In this document: positions 53,090-64,000 of the stretch, one piece after another
Layout: each line of letters starts with the position of its first letter
Numbering within the stretch: position 1 is the first letter of the stretch
Assembly (NCBI RefSeq): GCF_021917145.1
Contig: NC_061080.1
Location: 3,701,497 to 3,765,496 of the forward strand
DNA from: Hypomesus transpacificus
Lineage: Eukaryota > Chordata > Actinopteri > Osmeriformes > Osmeridae
DNA: 64,000 bases
Direction: 5' to 3'
Program-made: the position numbers and the translations under genes
The notes under the pieces: model-generated
Told to the model about the DNA's origin: nothing
The model's database searches: none
What the model saw: only the letters and a program-made list of their open reading frames with translations

Positions 53090-55752
53090 AGAGGTGGCCA
53101 CTCTCCTGCTGTAACTGGTTCACCCTCTATGCCTTGGGCACCTCATGTCTTGGCACTGAGTTTGCCATTATAAAGTGTTCCTGAGAACCAACACCATGAA
53201 TGTTCTTCCTCCTCCACCACCCCCTCCCCTTGTCTGTGTGATGGGCTGAACCAGAGCATATCTGGGCCAGTCCAAATGCCCTGTAGGGGTGAACATTCCA
53301 TTCCCCTTTGCACACCTTTGGCTTAGAACCCAAAGTGGTGGGAAGTGTTAACACAGTGGGATATTTTCTTGTCGTCAAGAGGAAGTCAAGCTGATGACAA
53401 TTAAGTAGATTAAGTTTATGCTAAAATCTATTTTTAAAAAGTAAACTCATAAATTGAAAGAGTATGTCAGTAATTGATCATTTGAAAATATAATCGATAC
53501 TATGTTGATACCATGTAGATGTACAACAGAGCCACATAAAAAAACACAATTTTAATCGTTGATTTTCTAATTGCCTCACTGGCAAACCCCCTGGTTTCCT
53601 GAAGAGAAGGATTCCCGGTGGCTGTTGAAATGGGACACTGCAAAATCAAATAATTTATTAATAATGTATTAATATGGTTCTTTGGTGGATGTTTTGTCCC
53701 CAATGCCTCACTCCCATTTCAAATGTCAGAGGACCACATTTGGTATGTGATGAAATCGTCACTGAGAAGAGGAAAAGGAGCACCCAATGATTTCCTCCGA
53801 GGAGGGACCATTTCAGATAGGCCGGCGTTGAAGGTCGGCCATGAACTTCTGAAGTAATTTCCTGAACGTGAACCAACTTCACAAGAGAAACAATGTGTTC
53901 AACAAGTTTTTAGAGATCTCCACACCAGATCTGTCTTTGGGTTGAGAAACAGAGCATTTAGAGAGTGATAGGGAGATGCGAGGGAGGGGGGTCATGCAAG
54001 ACGCCTGCCATAGAAGTGAAGAGGAAAGATAATCACCACGGATACTGCCAGGGTGTAAAACTGATGTAAACAAACCCGGCGCTCATGAGAGCTTTTGATC
54101 TTGTGAACCGTGAAACGTTCCCAGGGAAAACAGGAAAATTAGGCCTTACTGGTGGGGGAGGGTGTGTGTGTGTGTGTGTGGGGGGGGGGGGGCGTACAGA
54201 CAGAGGCTCATGGGGAAAACAATATTTAGTCCAAGATAGAGACTTTCAAGCTATTAATTGTGCTTTTTATTCCACTTAATTTGCCCCTGCTTAACCCTGT
54301 TTTCCCTAAAATATTTAACCCCAAGGTATTCCACCAATTGGATTTGTTCCCTCATGTAAAGTGGCATACTTGTAATCCAGTCCTTTGTAGTTTAATTGTC
54401 TTTATTCAATGTCAGGTCCTTGCTGCCAAAGACCATTCAACTAGGGCATATTGCACATAACGATCCCTCAATAAGTAGACGATTAGCTCCTTTTCACTGT
54501 AGGAGAGGGTATATAATGATAGTTTGGGGAAATCTGTTTGTTCTCTGGTTCTGTTCTTTTCATGTGGGAACCCCATTGAGACAGCCGACGCTCATCAGAG
54601 GTCCATATTCCCATTCCCAATTTTGTTGACATTCCAATGGGGGGTGGGAGGGGGGGATTGAGGGGCTGGCGGGGGTTGGGTGGGAGGGGGTAGGTTCATA
54701 GAGAGAGAGAGAAGAAATCGGATGCTTTGCCCGTGAGCTGCACTTTTAATTCCTGCAGCCCCCCCCCCCCCTCCCCCCTCTTGCCGTGCGGTTCCCTGGT
54801 AGGATGAGTGGGTTTGATACAGAGGTGAGCAGCCTCCCCCCACCTCCCACCACACACCCCCACCTCCCCCCCACAACCCCCCACCCCATACTCCCTGCAA
54901 AGCTTGTGCCCGAGAGCTATCCATTTGAACTTCAATGGGAGGCTGCCTTCTTGTGAGAACTTGAAACGGGTGTCTTTGGGAGACTGTTAGAAGTGCCCGG
55001 GCATGCCTTCTTTACCTGATGTGATGTGAAGCTTACTGTTGTTTGATGATTCGATACATAGATATAAACTGGTAGCTTGGACTTGGAGGAGAGCAAAAGA
55101 GGAAAGAAAGCGAGAGAGGAGAAAAGAACGAGAAATAAAAAGATGTAGAGAGGGGCGTCAGAAAGATTGACGCTCACTCCACCACACCTGCTACTGAGAG
55201 GCTGCCATGATGGAAGAGTGCTGGTCACCACGTCTCAGATCTCGCAGAAAGGATGAGTGAAAATACGACGGAAATAAACAACCCAAAAAATTCTAGCTCG
55301 AAATCATCACATCTTCGGTAAACGGCGAGATGGAAACTTTAATGTAAAGATCGGACATTTGCCTTTTTCCATCCGTCAGCAGTAAAAAACCTCACTAACA
55401 CACATCCCCGCTCCCTCTTAAATAACCATTTGTAATTCCATATGTGTTCAATTCAAACCGAGCAAACTGTGCTGATTCCTCCACCAGATGTTTAGCAGAT
55501 ACTTAAACGCTCCGAGATAGACGACCTGATTTCTCTAGACAAAAGGGCTTACAATTACTTACCTCATCTGGGTATGCTTTGGTAGCAATTTGATACATAT
55601 ATGAAAAGTTTCCTTCAGAAGTCGGTTTGAACCGATGGCTTATGAAAGTCCTTTTTTTGTGTTTCATGCACAAACAAACTTAGCATTTTTGAGAGCAATG
55701 TAGCGGAGATAACAGAAATATAGATGGTCAACTAGCACAAAGTATCACTCCT

Positions 55753-55755
<3 letters not shown>

Positions 55756-55783
<28 letters not shown>

Positions 55784-55784
55784 T
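55756..55784. repeat. TA microsatellite
   Basis: About fourteen uninterrupted TA units, self-complementary, in AT-rich DNA. Confidence 0.85.
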
Positions 55785-58700
55785 CTGCATTACTTTTGAT
55801 GGCGAACCACTTTTTTAACAAGTTCCCTTTTAAGCTCTTTTTATATCAAAAAGAGAAAGAAGAGCAGGAGATAGCAGACAAAAGAACCACACGTCTCCCT
55901 TGAAGATGTTAAAATTAGCGTTTTAAAAAAAATATATCAAAGTCCTTAACATTAAACAGTGAACGAAGCCTGAAATGTCGACACTTCAGCGTTTCAGAAA
56001 AAAAAAAAAAAAGATGTTCGATGAGAGATTCTGGCGACTGACTTTGGTGTCACATCAAAGTGTCGACTTTAAGAATGTGGGCTAATACTGTTCTGATAGG
56101 AAGATCTTTACCCGTCTTCCTGACCCAGGCTATACCTTCTTACGACCAGCCAGTTACTGATCCTGAAACAGTGGTTTCCCCAGTAGGGGGTGGCAGGGAG
56201 GCGTGAGGGGGGATATGAGGGAGGGGGGTCAAGGGGTCAGGTTTGACGTGTAACCCAGAGGTCATCTTTGGTCTTTTTTTCCCTCTTTTCCATGACAGCT
56301 TTCTTCTCTGTTGTCACCCAGACCAAAAAAAAAAATGAAAAAAAATATGGCCGCCTTTGAACTCTACAGTAGCTATAGAAACGGCTGGAGTTTCTCCTCT
56401 CTGGCGGGCGGGCTGTCAGTGTCTGACTGGGTTGCCTCGGCGGGTTGGGAGTCATTAGACGCCAACACATACAGGACACACGTTGACACATTCGCTGACA
56501 TGGGCTATGTAAACAAGACCTGGTAGAACTGTGTGTTTTTTGGGGGTATGGGGGGGGTCTTTTAATTGGGGAAGCCTCCAAACTTGCTGCCAGAGACCAG
56601 ATGGCCTTATACCGCAGACAAGTTACTCAAATAAACTTGAGAAAAATGGGAAAGGTCAGGCCACGCAACTAGCGACAGAAATTCATCTACTTAGTGGAAG
56701 CCGGGGTTGAAACTTTGACAGCATGGCGTCTATTTCTGCCTTCTACAGGACACGAACAGATCAGAGTTTCCTGTATTTGAATGACTACGTTCATAGACTC
56801 CCTTCACCAACACTTTAACTTCCTCGGTCCCACAGTTTCTCATGAGCCCTCCGAATCTAGGACTTTTTTCTCTTCCTCTAATTTTTTGTAAAGACTTTAA
56901 TTTTCCAGTCTCCGGGAAACTTCAAAGACCGCGGAATCAAGAGTCCACATTCCTTCAAGCGCTCTTTTCGAGATTTCTCCTTTCTTTCATTTTCTACAGC
57001 CCTCTTCAATAAATATGTGCAATCGCCCCTCTTTTCTAACAGATTCGTCTCCCATGTATTTATTTTAAATGAATATTATTAGCTGGCCTGGCAAGAAAAG
57101 GTTCTTATGCTAATCCAGTGGAATCGCAGGCATTTTCATTTAATGCCTACTTATGGGCCATTCTTTAACGACTATTTGCCTCACAGTCTTAGCAAATGAG
57201 CTCTGCAGCCTAGACTCCTCCACTCTCGTAATTTTATTGGACCCCCCCCCCCCCCCCACCACCCCCCTCTTTTCTTTTCTGCTTTGATCCCAGACTGTGT
57301 TTTTGAATCTTGCCGGTTGTGTATTCCAACATCAATGGAGACACGGTTGTGAGCGCTTCGCTTTCATTATTTTTCCCAGAGATAAAACGAAACAACAGAG
57401 GCAGGGGAGGGGACAGGGATGGGGGAAAGGGTGGTGGTGGTGGTGGTGGGGGAGGAGGGGGGCGCGGATGACAGAGGCAGTTGGGAGGCAGAGAGGCATG
57501 CAAGGGGATGGTAGGGGTAGATGCCTGACCCAGACCCCACCCCCACCCCCCCCCCCCCCCCCTTCAGAAATGACGCAACTTGTCTCAAACACATGGAGGC
57601 ATGTCTTTATCAGGTTGTGCATCCGGCACATAAAAAATTGTGACCTCCATTCACCCCACCCCCCAGTCCCAACTTGTCCACCATTCCTTTATTCCTAGAT
57701 CCCTTTCTGTCCATGAGGCTTCTGACAATGTATCCTGTAGTTCTGCTGCTCTTTCAGAAAGGTCTGTCAGTGTCGCCAAGCTTTCACATGGCCCCGGGTG
57801 TACTGCTTAGTTCCAAGTGCCCCAATGAGTCCAATGCGCCCATAGCACAACAAGGAAGCCCATAGTTTTCAGTTCTTTGAAACTGAGACCTTCCAAAGTT
57901 GGAAACAAAGTCTATGAACTAAAAGTTACGAAACTACAAGTCTGAAACTCTGGATATACATTCGGGAAATAGCACATTTACACAGTTCTGTCTGGAAGGC
58001 AGATAGAGGAACATTTATAATATGTGTGCGTTAAGTAGATATCCATTGTGTTCGACTGCCGCAGTAACCCTTTTGATTCCCCGAGCCCAAGTCCGATGTT
58101 TGCTCATTACAGCTTGTTTCCACCAAAGAGTTGGTGATGAGGTTCACCTTCACCCCCTCTACGCCCCTGTCCACCCCTAGCGTGGCACCCCATGGGTTGT
58201 GGTTGTGGGGAGTGGGGATGAAGGCATCCCACCAAGGTATAATGAGTTGGGGGGGTCCTTTGATTCTCCAGAAGCTTTCATCTTCAGTCAAGGCCTCCAC
58301 TGATGGACTGACTGCACGCTCTCTCTCTCTCTATCTTGCTCTCTTCTTCCCCTTTGTCTCTTCCCTTGATGTTGAATGTTGTAAGAGATAGAGAGATGGA
58401 GAGAAAGAGAGAGTCTTTAGTATGACCCGTTTGGTGAAAGTTATAGTTTTCACATCTCATCCTTTCCTGTTCCTTATACCCTTGGTTCTTTAATTGGTGT
58501 GCATTCACAGGACCACATGAACCATTCTTCTCTTGTTTTAACTGTGCTCTAGTTAGTTAGAGTAGAGCTTTTGACTATGCATCAACTAACAAGCATCATG
58601 ACTTTCCGAATTTCTCAGAGGAAACAAAAGACCTCTGCCGTTTTTAAGAGCACAGCAAGCCACTCTGAGGCGAGAAAGATTTCGATATTTGGGTGGAAAA

Positions 58701-59725
58701 AGAGGCAAACTTGAAAGGAAGGCAAGAAAAAGAGCATTTGTTCTCTTTCCGTGTCTTCTCGCGCTTGCACCCTTGTCTCTCGTTCTAATCTCTTATTGTT
58801 TCAGACCCAAAGAGAGAGAGACAAAGGAGTATCAGATCAAAACAAATGACTATCATGCTATCAAACGAGTGCCACCGCGCTCTGATTCCGTGCGCAGACT
58901 GCGGGAGAGCGAGCGAGCAGGAAGAAGAGTCACAGTCTGACGGGTCGCATATTGTTTCCAGTTGCTTTGATGCCTGAACTTAAAACAACCGGCAACAAAT
59001 CTAACGGTTCTCGTGGAAGAAGAAGAAGAGAGTGGAGGAGGAAGAGCAAGAAGAAGAACGGGACAAGGGCAGAGAGAAACATGCTAGTTCGCCTGTTAAC
59101 GTTGGCGCTAGCTTTTGTTTCATCAGCGTTCCGGCCGATAACCTTTATTAAGCTTGATCTGAAATTACACCCGTGGACCGGCAGGCCTTTGAAGCCTCCT
59201 CTGTCTCTTTCTTGTTTGACTGTGAATGCAGGTTGTGGTGCGAAAGATAAAGCACTTCTGAGGGATATTAAGACTTGAAAGTCCCTTGGCTATTCACTGG
59301 CACATATTTGATGTTGTTCTTTGGCTCCTTGGCTAAATTAGCATATCTCGTTCAAAGGGCCCCCCTACTGACGTTCCTAATCCTCAGCCATCGTGTGTTT
59401 GCTAAAAGTCATGAATGATAGAAATACATTGTGTACGCCAGTGACACATGAAAGTACGATAACCCGATTAGCGATGATGACTCGAGTTTGTTTCTTCTCC
59501 TCCCCCCCCCCGTTCCCTTTCTTTATCATTAACTTCAAAATCAGTGTATTTTTCCTCTCCTTCATCCCTCCTTCCACTCCTCACTCCTTTGCCTATCGCA
59601 CATCCAACGCTTACGCCTCTCACACTCACTTTCATACTTGTCTTTCAAGCGGAGGGGGTACCGCTGCAATGACTTAAATTCTCTCACAATTTTCTCTCCA
59701 AGAAAACGCAAGATAGTGAACCAGC

Positions 59726-59843
<118 letters not shown>

Positions 59844-60329
59844 GCCTTTCTCACTTATCCCCTTACCCGTTGCGCGGTGAAATCATGCAGAGAGTCATGG
59901 TTGACTGTGGGCCATGCGCACGCAGCTCCCACCCAGATGAGTGTGGCAGACAGCGAGTCAAACAGCACGGGCGCCTCGCCCCCTCTGCCTCGTCGCAGGG
60001 CAAGCATCAAAACAAAGGCAGTGACAGCCCCTATTGTGATGTATTATTCAGCCCGTTCTCTGTTTCATCGCTGGCGCGTGCCATACTGATGATCATGCAG
60101 ATTAGCCTTATGAGAGCGACCGAGTCACTCACCCCGGTTTGTTTTGTTGTATCGATTCACAGTTTTTGCCACCCAATGTCACAGATCACGCTGTTTGTGG
60201 GGGCTAGCCTGGTTCCTCTGAGGTCATTTGATACTGTTGGAATTTAATTCTTTGCTTGGGGCAAATCACTTAAAGATTGACACTGAGTTGTCCCCACGAT
60301 ATCCTGTGAGTGATTGGTGGGTTTTGGTG

Positions 60330-60790
60330 ACATGGTTTTCACTTCGCTGGCTTCCCGTTTCTGCCAGGATTGACTATATGGTTTCCATTCTCACCCGTCA
60401 GTGCATCTATGGAAATGCCCCCCACCCCCCACCTGAAAGAACTACTAACCCCTCTAACTTCAACACGATCCCTCCGCAAAGGGATCCCTCAACAAACTCA
60501 AACCTTCTCACTCTCCCCAGGACTGAGTTCAGCACCATGGGTGACAGGGCTTTCTGTTCTGCCGCTCCTCGGATCTGGAATGCCCTCCCTGACCATCTGA
60601 GGGCACCTCAAACTACAGAGACATTTTCAAAAGCACAAAAAAAATTCTTTTTAGTAGAATTTATGACTTTTAATTAACCCTGCAAGTCGTTGCCTTGTCT
60701 ATTTGTATTTTATATTGACGTTCTTACCTTGCTTTTATAATCTTAACTGTAGCACTTTTAGATTTGCTTCAAATGTAAAGTACATTACAA
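60330..60790 (+). mobile_element. LINE (L2-like) reverse transcriptase fragment and 3' end
   Basis: Bases about 60340-60677 encode the C-terminal end of a non-LTR element ORF: LRWLPVSARIDYMVSILTRQ, then TMGDRAFCSAAPRIWNALPD, stopping at 60675-60677. An AT-rich 3' tail with CAAATGTAAAGTACATTACA follows to about 60790. It is 5'-truncated. The tail differs from that of the 5.5-6.2 kb copy, so the two come from different LINE subfamilies. Confidence 0.75.
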
Positions 60791-63700
60791 ATAACATTTA
60801 TTGTTATTATTTTCTTCCGTAAGGCCTCGGACTAACGGTTCTCACTCTCTCATGCTGGAGAAGTTATATTTATCACATTTAGCCTCAGTGGGAACTGACC
60901 CTGTGCTCTTGGGCAAGGGCAGAGGTTGTAACCAAAGCCTGCAAGGAGAGGTTGGGGAGGAGCAAGGGTGTTTTGTACCCAGGCACTGGAATGAATAGTG
61001 TTGAGAGTTGCCGGGAAGAAGCTATTTCTCTCTCTTCCTCCCATTCCCTCAGGCCACCACAATGCCTCTCTCTCTCTCTCTCGATTTGCATCACTCCAGT
61101 GGCTTCCAGTCCTTGTCCGTCCTGAAAAAAAAATATAAAAAAAGATAAGAAGACTGTTCAGGTACTTCATTATACGAATTATCTCGGAGTGGCGCTGAAG
61201 GCACAACAATCGCAGCTAATCCCGTTTGATTCTGAACTCTGACCCAGCTCTCTTTGACCTCAGCCACTCGGCCATGCGATTGTTCACTCAGCGAGAGAGA
61301 GACAGAGAGAAAGAGAGAGCCTCGGTTGGTAATTAGCAGAGGACCTTTTTTTGAATAGAATTAGCGTCATTAGCATCATCTTTGTCCCCTCATGGTGAAT
61401 ATAGACCTAATTACGGAGCCCCGTCACTGGGAGGGCATACACAAGGCAGGGGAGGGATGGACTGAGGCCTTCTGCTGCTCTGGCCTCGAACACAGCGGCC
61501 GTCGTGAAAAGAAAGATGAAAAAGAAGGGACTTTTGTGGACGGAACAGGGGCAAAAACTCTGAAGTGCTAATTGAAGGTTGACTGCAGATGGGTCTCGTT
61601 AATTTTCCACCAACGGGTCACGGTGTAACCCTGACACGGCCCTTTGTGTGTGTGGGGGGGGGAGCCGAGAGTGGGAGAAAGAGAGAGAGAGGGAGAGTGT
61701 GCGCGTCTGGTGTTTCGGCCGGGGTGGGGGTGACGGGTGTAAGAGGGGGCGCCCCAGATGAAAGTGAGGGACCCGCGCCGGGTGCCCGTGCACCGCCTAG
61801 ACTTGCTGCTGATTAAAAATGCAAATATTGTGCCCCCATTGTGCTTTGATGTCGGCCTAACAATGACGGCAGTGGCGGGGTGGGTGGGGGGGTGGAGTGT
61901 ATGGGGGGGAGGGGGGGGGGGGTGTAATCCTTTATTTGTCACCGTGCAGTGACGGCCAGCTGAGCGAAGTGACAGTCCGAATCAATCATATCACAGCCAG
62001 ACGCCATGGGCACTCCTGCCCCCTACACACACACACACACACCCTGTCTCCTGTCCAACTTTAATTAGCCTCGCTGTCCTTTGAACATGGATGTTGTTAA
62101 CATCCAGAAAAATGAAGAGATTGGTTCTCAAGTCATGATATGGAAGTGTAGGCGCTCAACCAACACACACACACATTCACCCAGAACACGGAAGTGAAGA
62201 ATAGAAGAATATTCCCATTCTAATTTATTACGCACACACACAGGTACGCGTGTGTATTGACAGAAACACACAGAGGGTCAACATAGAGAGGTTTTGTTTA
62301 TTTGCTCAGGGGAAACCGAAAAACATTTCAGATTTCTGCGATTTGCCAATTAGTTGTTCAGTATTAATCCATGCATTGATTGCAAATGGAGGCCTCTTTT
62401 TTGTTGAGCCCACAGGGCAATACAATGGCCAAGACAGCAACTAGACAGAGAGTACCAACTGTATCACTCACCATGGCTGAATCAGCCCATAGCAGGCACA
62501 CAATCTCCGATTTAACCACATCAAACATGAAAAGGGAACTTATTTTTAAAATACTGCTTGTAGCCTGCATTGTCAGCTCCAGTAAACAACTGTATACACA
62601 GCCTTCACACAGACCTTTACACATCCATATATCCTACTGTTGTGTGTTGGAGTTTACTTTGTGCGTTTTGACCAAAGTTGTGTGGCATGTTTACCATGTT
62701 TACTCAACTTTTATCCCATTACGACAGGATACGACATCTCCGTGACTCTGTTTTAAGACGTCTTCCCAGCTTGAAACCATCACCACAGTCACACCCTGGC
62801 GATCAGAGACTTTGCTGTGTGCGGCGAAGCTTGAAGATATTCTCCACAGAGAGAAGTCTGTGTGTGTGTGTGTGTGGTTTTTTAAGTGTGTGTGTGAGGG
62901 GGGGGGATATACACATCAATGTGTGTTTTTATATCTGTGTATGTGTGAGTACATCAGTGTGTTACTGTGTGTATGTGTGTGTGAGGGGCGTAGAGGGGGG
63001 CTGCTATATGAAGCAGCTTTTATCAGTCTCTGAGCTGGAAGTCTTTGAGGGCTCCTCAGAAGCTCTACGTTCCTTCCATTGTTCTATTTCCATCCCTCGC
63101 CTCTCTCCTGTCACATATGTGAAATTACAAAAGGCCTTCATCCCTCACTCCTCTTCCTCTCCCCTGCTCTCCTACCCCCACCCCACACACACCTCCCCCC
63201 CCCCCCCCCCCCCACTACTCCCCTTCTTTTTTGATTCACTTGGTGGTGGGGCACATAACCCATTTAAGAATATTTCGAAAATACTTCACTTGTCTGCGAC
63301 AACTTTTGTGGGAGCCGCTGAAGGCCAGTGGCTTGGTGAGATGAACCGGAGGGGAGATTCCTCCAGTACAGAAGGCTGAGTCACGGAGTTCAGCTTTTGA
63401 TGTGCAGCATTTTTGCTTTTCCGCTATATTTTGAATCGGTCGACGTGCAACCCGTTGGAACTTAGCGGATCTAACGCCGCATGCTACACTTTGCAGTGGT
63501 CTTTCATTCCACCAAACTCCATTGAAAACATTATTTTCCTTTTTCCCCTGTTTTTTGTTCTTTGTGTTCATAGTTCAGAGGTTGCTATGATAAAACGTTG
63601 CAAATAAAGGAGACAAAGATGTTGGAATAAACAATGGTGTTTGGAAAGGGTGTCCACTCAAAGCCACTCAAAGCCCTGAGCAAAGATGTCTTACTCCCTG

Positions 63701-64000
63701 ACTCATTTTGTTTAAAAAAAAAAAACATCTGTACTGCCAATCCAATTCCAAAAAAGGCAGCATACCTGACAAATCCGTCAAACAACGTGCGGCGCGCCAA
63801 ACCGACACGACTTTAAAGACACTTACATCTCCGACACCTTGTTGACTCTTAGCAAGGTAAGCTCATCTCCCTCTCCTCGGGGATGGGCGGAGGTGGAGGA
63901 GGCGTCTCGTTGTTGCTGTCTCCCCGTGACCTCGCTGGCTCCTCCCGCTGTTGTGATAGGGTTACATCTCCCCTCCCGTCGTTGTGATAGGGTTACATCT
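60791..64000. other. gene-free right end of the window
   Basis: No recognisable gene. It contains a G tract (61911-61922), GT runs (62858-62876), a 19-base C tract (63195-63213) and, at the very end, two copies of TTGTGATAGGGTTACATCT 31 bases apart (63951 and 63982) that may start a minisatellite running out of the window. A plus-strand AATAAA lies at about 63602. Confidence 0.45.

Noticed and set aside
58031..58300. 89-codon minus ORF starting MEALTEDESFW
   Set aside because: It has plausible amino-acid composition but no recognisable family and no convincing splice partners; it could be chance.
58689..59278. basic Arg/Lys-rich plus ORFs near 59 kb
   Set aside because: Purine-rich low complexity, no domain and no splice chain.
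62678..63379. 233-codon plus ORF
   Set aside because: Runs through GT and poly(C) simple repeats. The protein is Cys/Val and Pro low complexity with no domain.

Overview
The window is nuclear DNA of a ray-finned (teleost) fish. The evidence is spliced vertebrate genes with GT-AG introns, fish-type NLR immune genes with a tandem exon array, fish LINE 3' tails, a PIF/Harbinger element, hAT-type MITEs, long microsatellites, and one 500-base run of N marking an assembly gap. I cannot name the species.

Layout. (1) About 0.4-9.2 kb, minus strand: an NLR innate-immune gene whose 5' end is at 9178 and which continues off the left edge. It has a CARD exon, a NACHT exon, a leucine-rich-repeat exon and at least five ~144-residue repeat modules, each on its own phase-2/phase-2 exon. 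The NACHT exon needs two single-base corrections to read through, so it is either a young pseudogene or an assembly error. The ~2.7 kb intron between the first LRR exon and the module array is full of retroelement debris. (2) 10.8-15.0 kb, plus: ltv1, a 40S ribosome assembly factor, 11 coding exons, 466 codons. (3) 15.9-19.6 kb, minus: ifngr1, a class II cytokine receptor, 7 coding exons, 351 codons, convergent with ltv1. (4) 25.5-26.9 kb, plus: smim28, a small single-pass membrane protein with a PPPY motif, 2 coding exons. (5) 27.8-30.1 kb: a degenerate PIF/Harbinger DNA transposon with ~142-bp, almost identical terminal inverted repeats and a 3-bp target duplication. (6) 30.9-32.4 kb, minus: a secreted lysozyme-C/alpha-lactalbumin-fold protein of 233 codons. 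It keeps all eight cysteines and the calcium-loop aspartates, lacks both lysozyme catalytic acids, and carries a ~70-residue insert made of a dibasic RRKR site, a Lys/Gly block, an SGSK tandem repeat and an acidic Ser-rich tail. This is the most unusual gene here. (7) 34.7-36.3 kb, minus: spmip3 (C1orf100-like), a sperm-axoneme microtubule inner protein, 148 codons. (8) 40.5-47.1 kb, plus: akt3, 13 coding exons, 479 codons, with a candidate non-coding first exon and a perfect CRE near 38 kb. (9) 47.1-64 kb: the akt3 3' UTR, the gap, and about 14 kb of gene-free DNA with simple repeats, poly(C) tracts, a 72-bp duplication and one LINE fragment.

The genes do not form an operon or one pathway. 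ltv1, ifngr1 and smim28 have human counterparts on 6q, while spmip3 and akt3 have theirs on 1q43-44. The Harbinger element and the lysozyme-like gene lie between the two blocks. Exon limits were read by eye from splice sites and checked by adding up exon lengths and phases. Orthology calls rest on remembered family sequences, not on a search.
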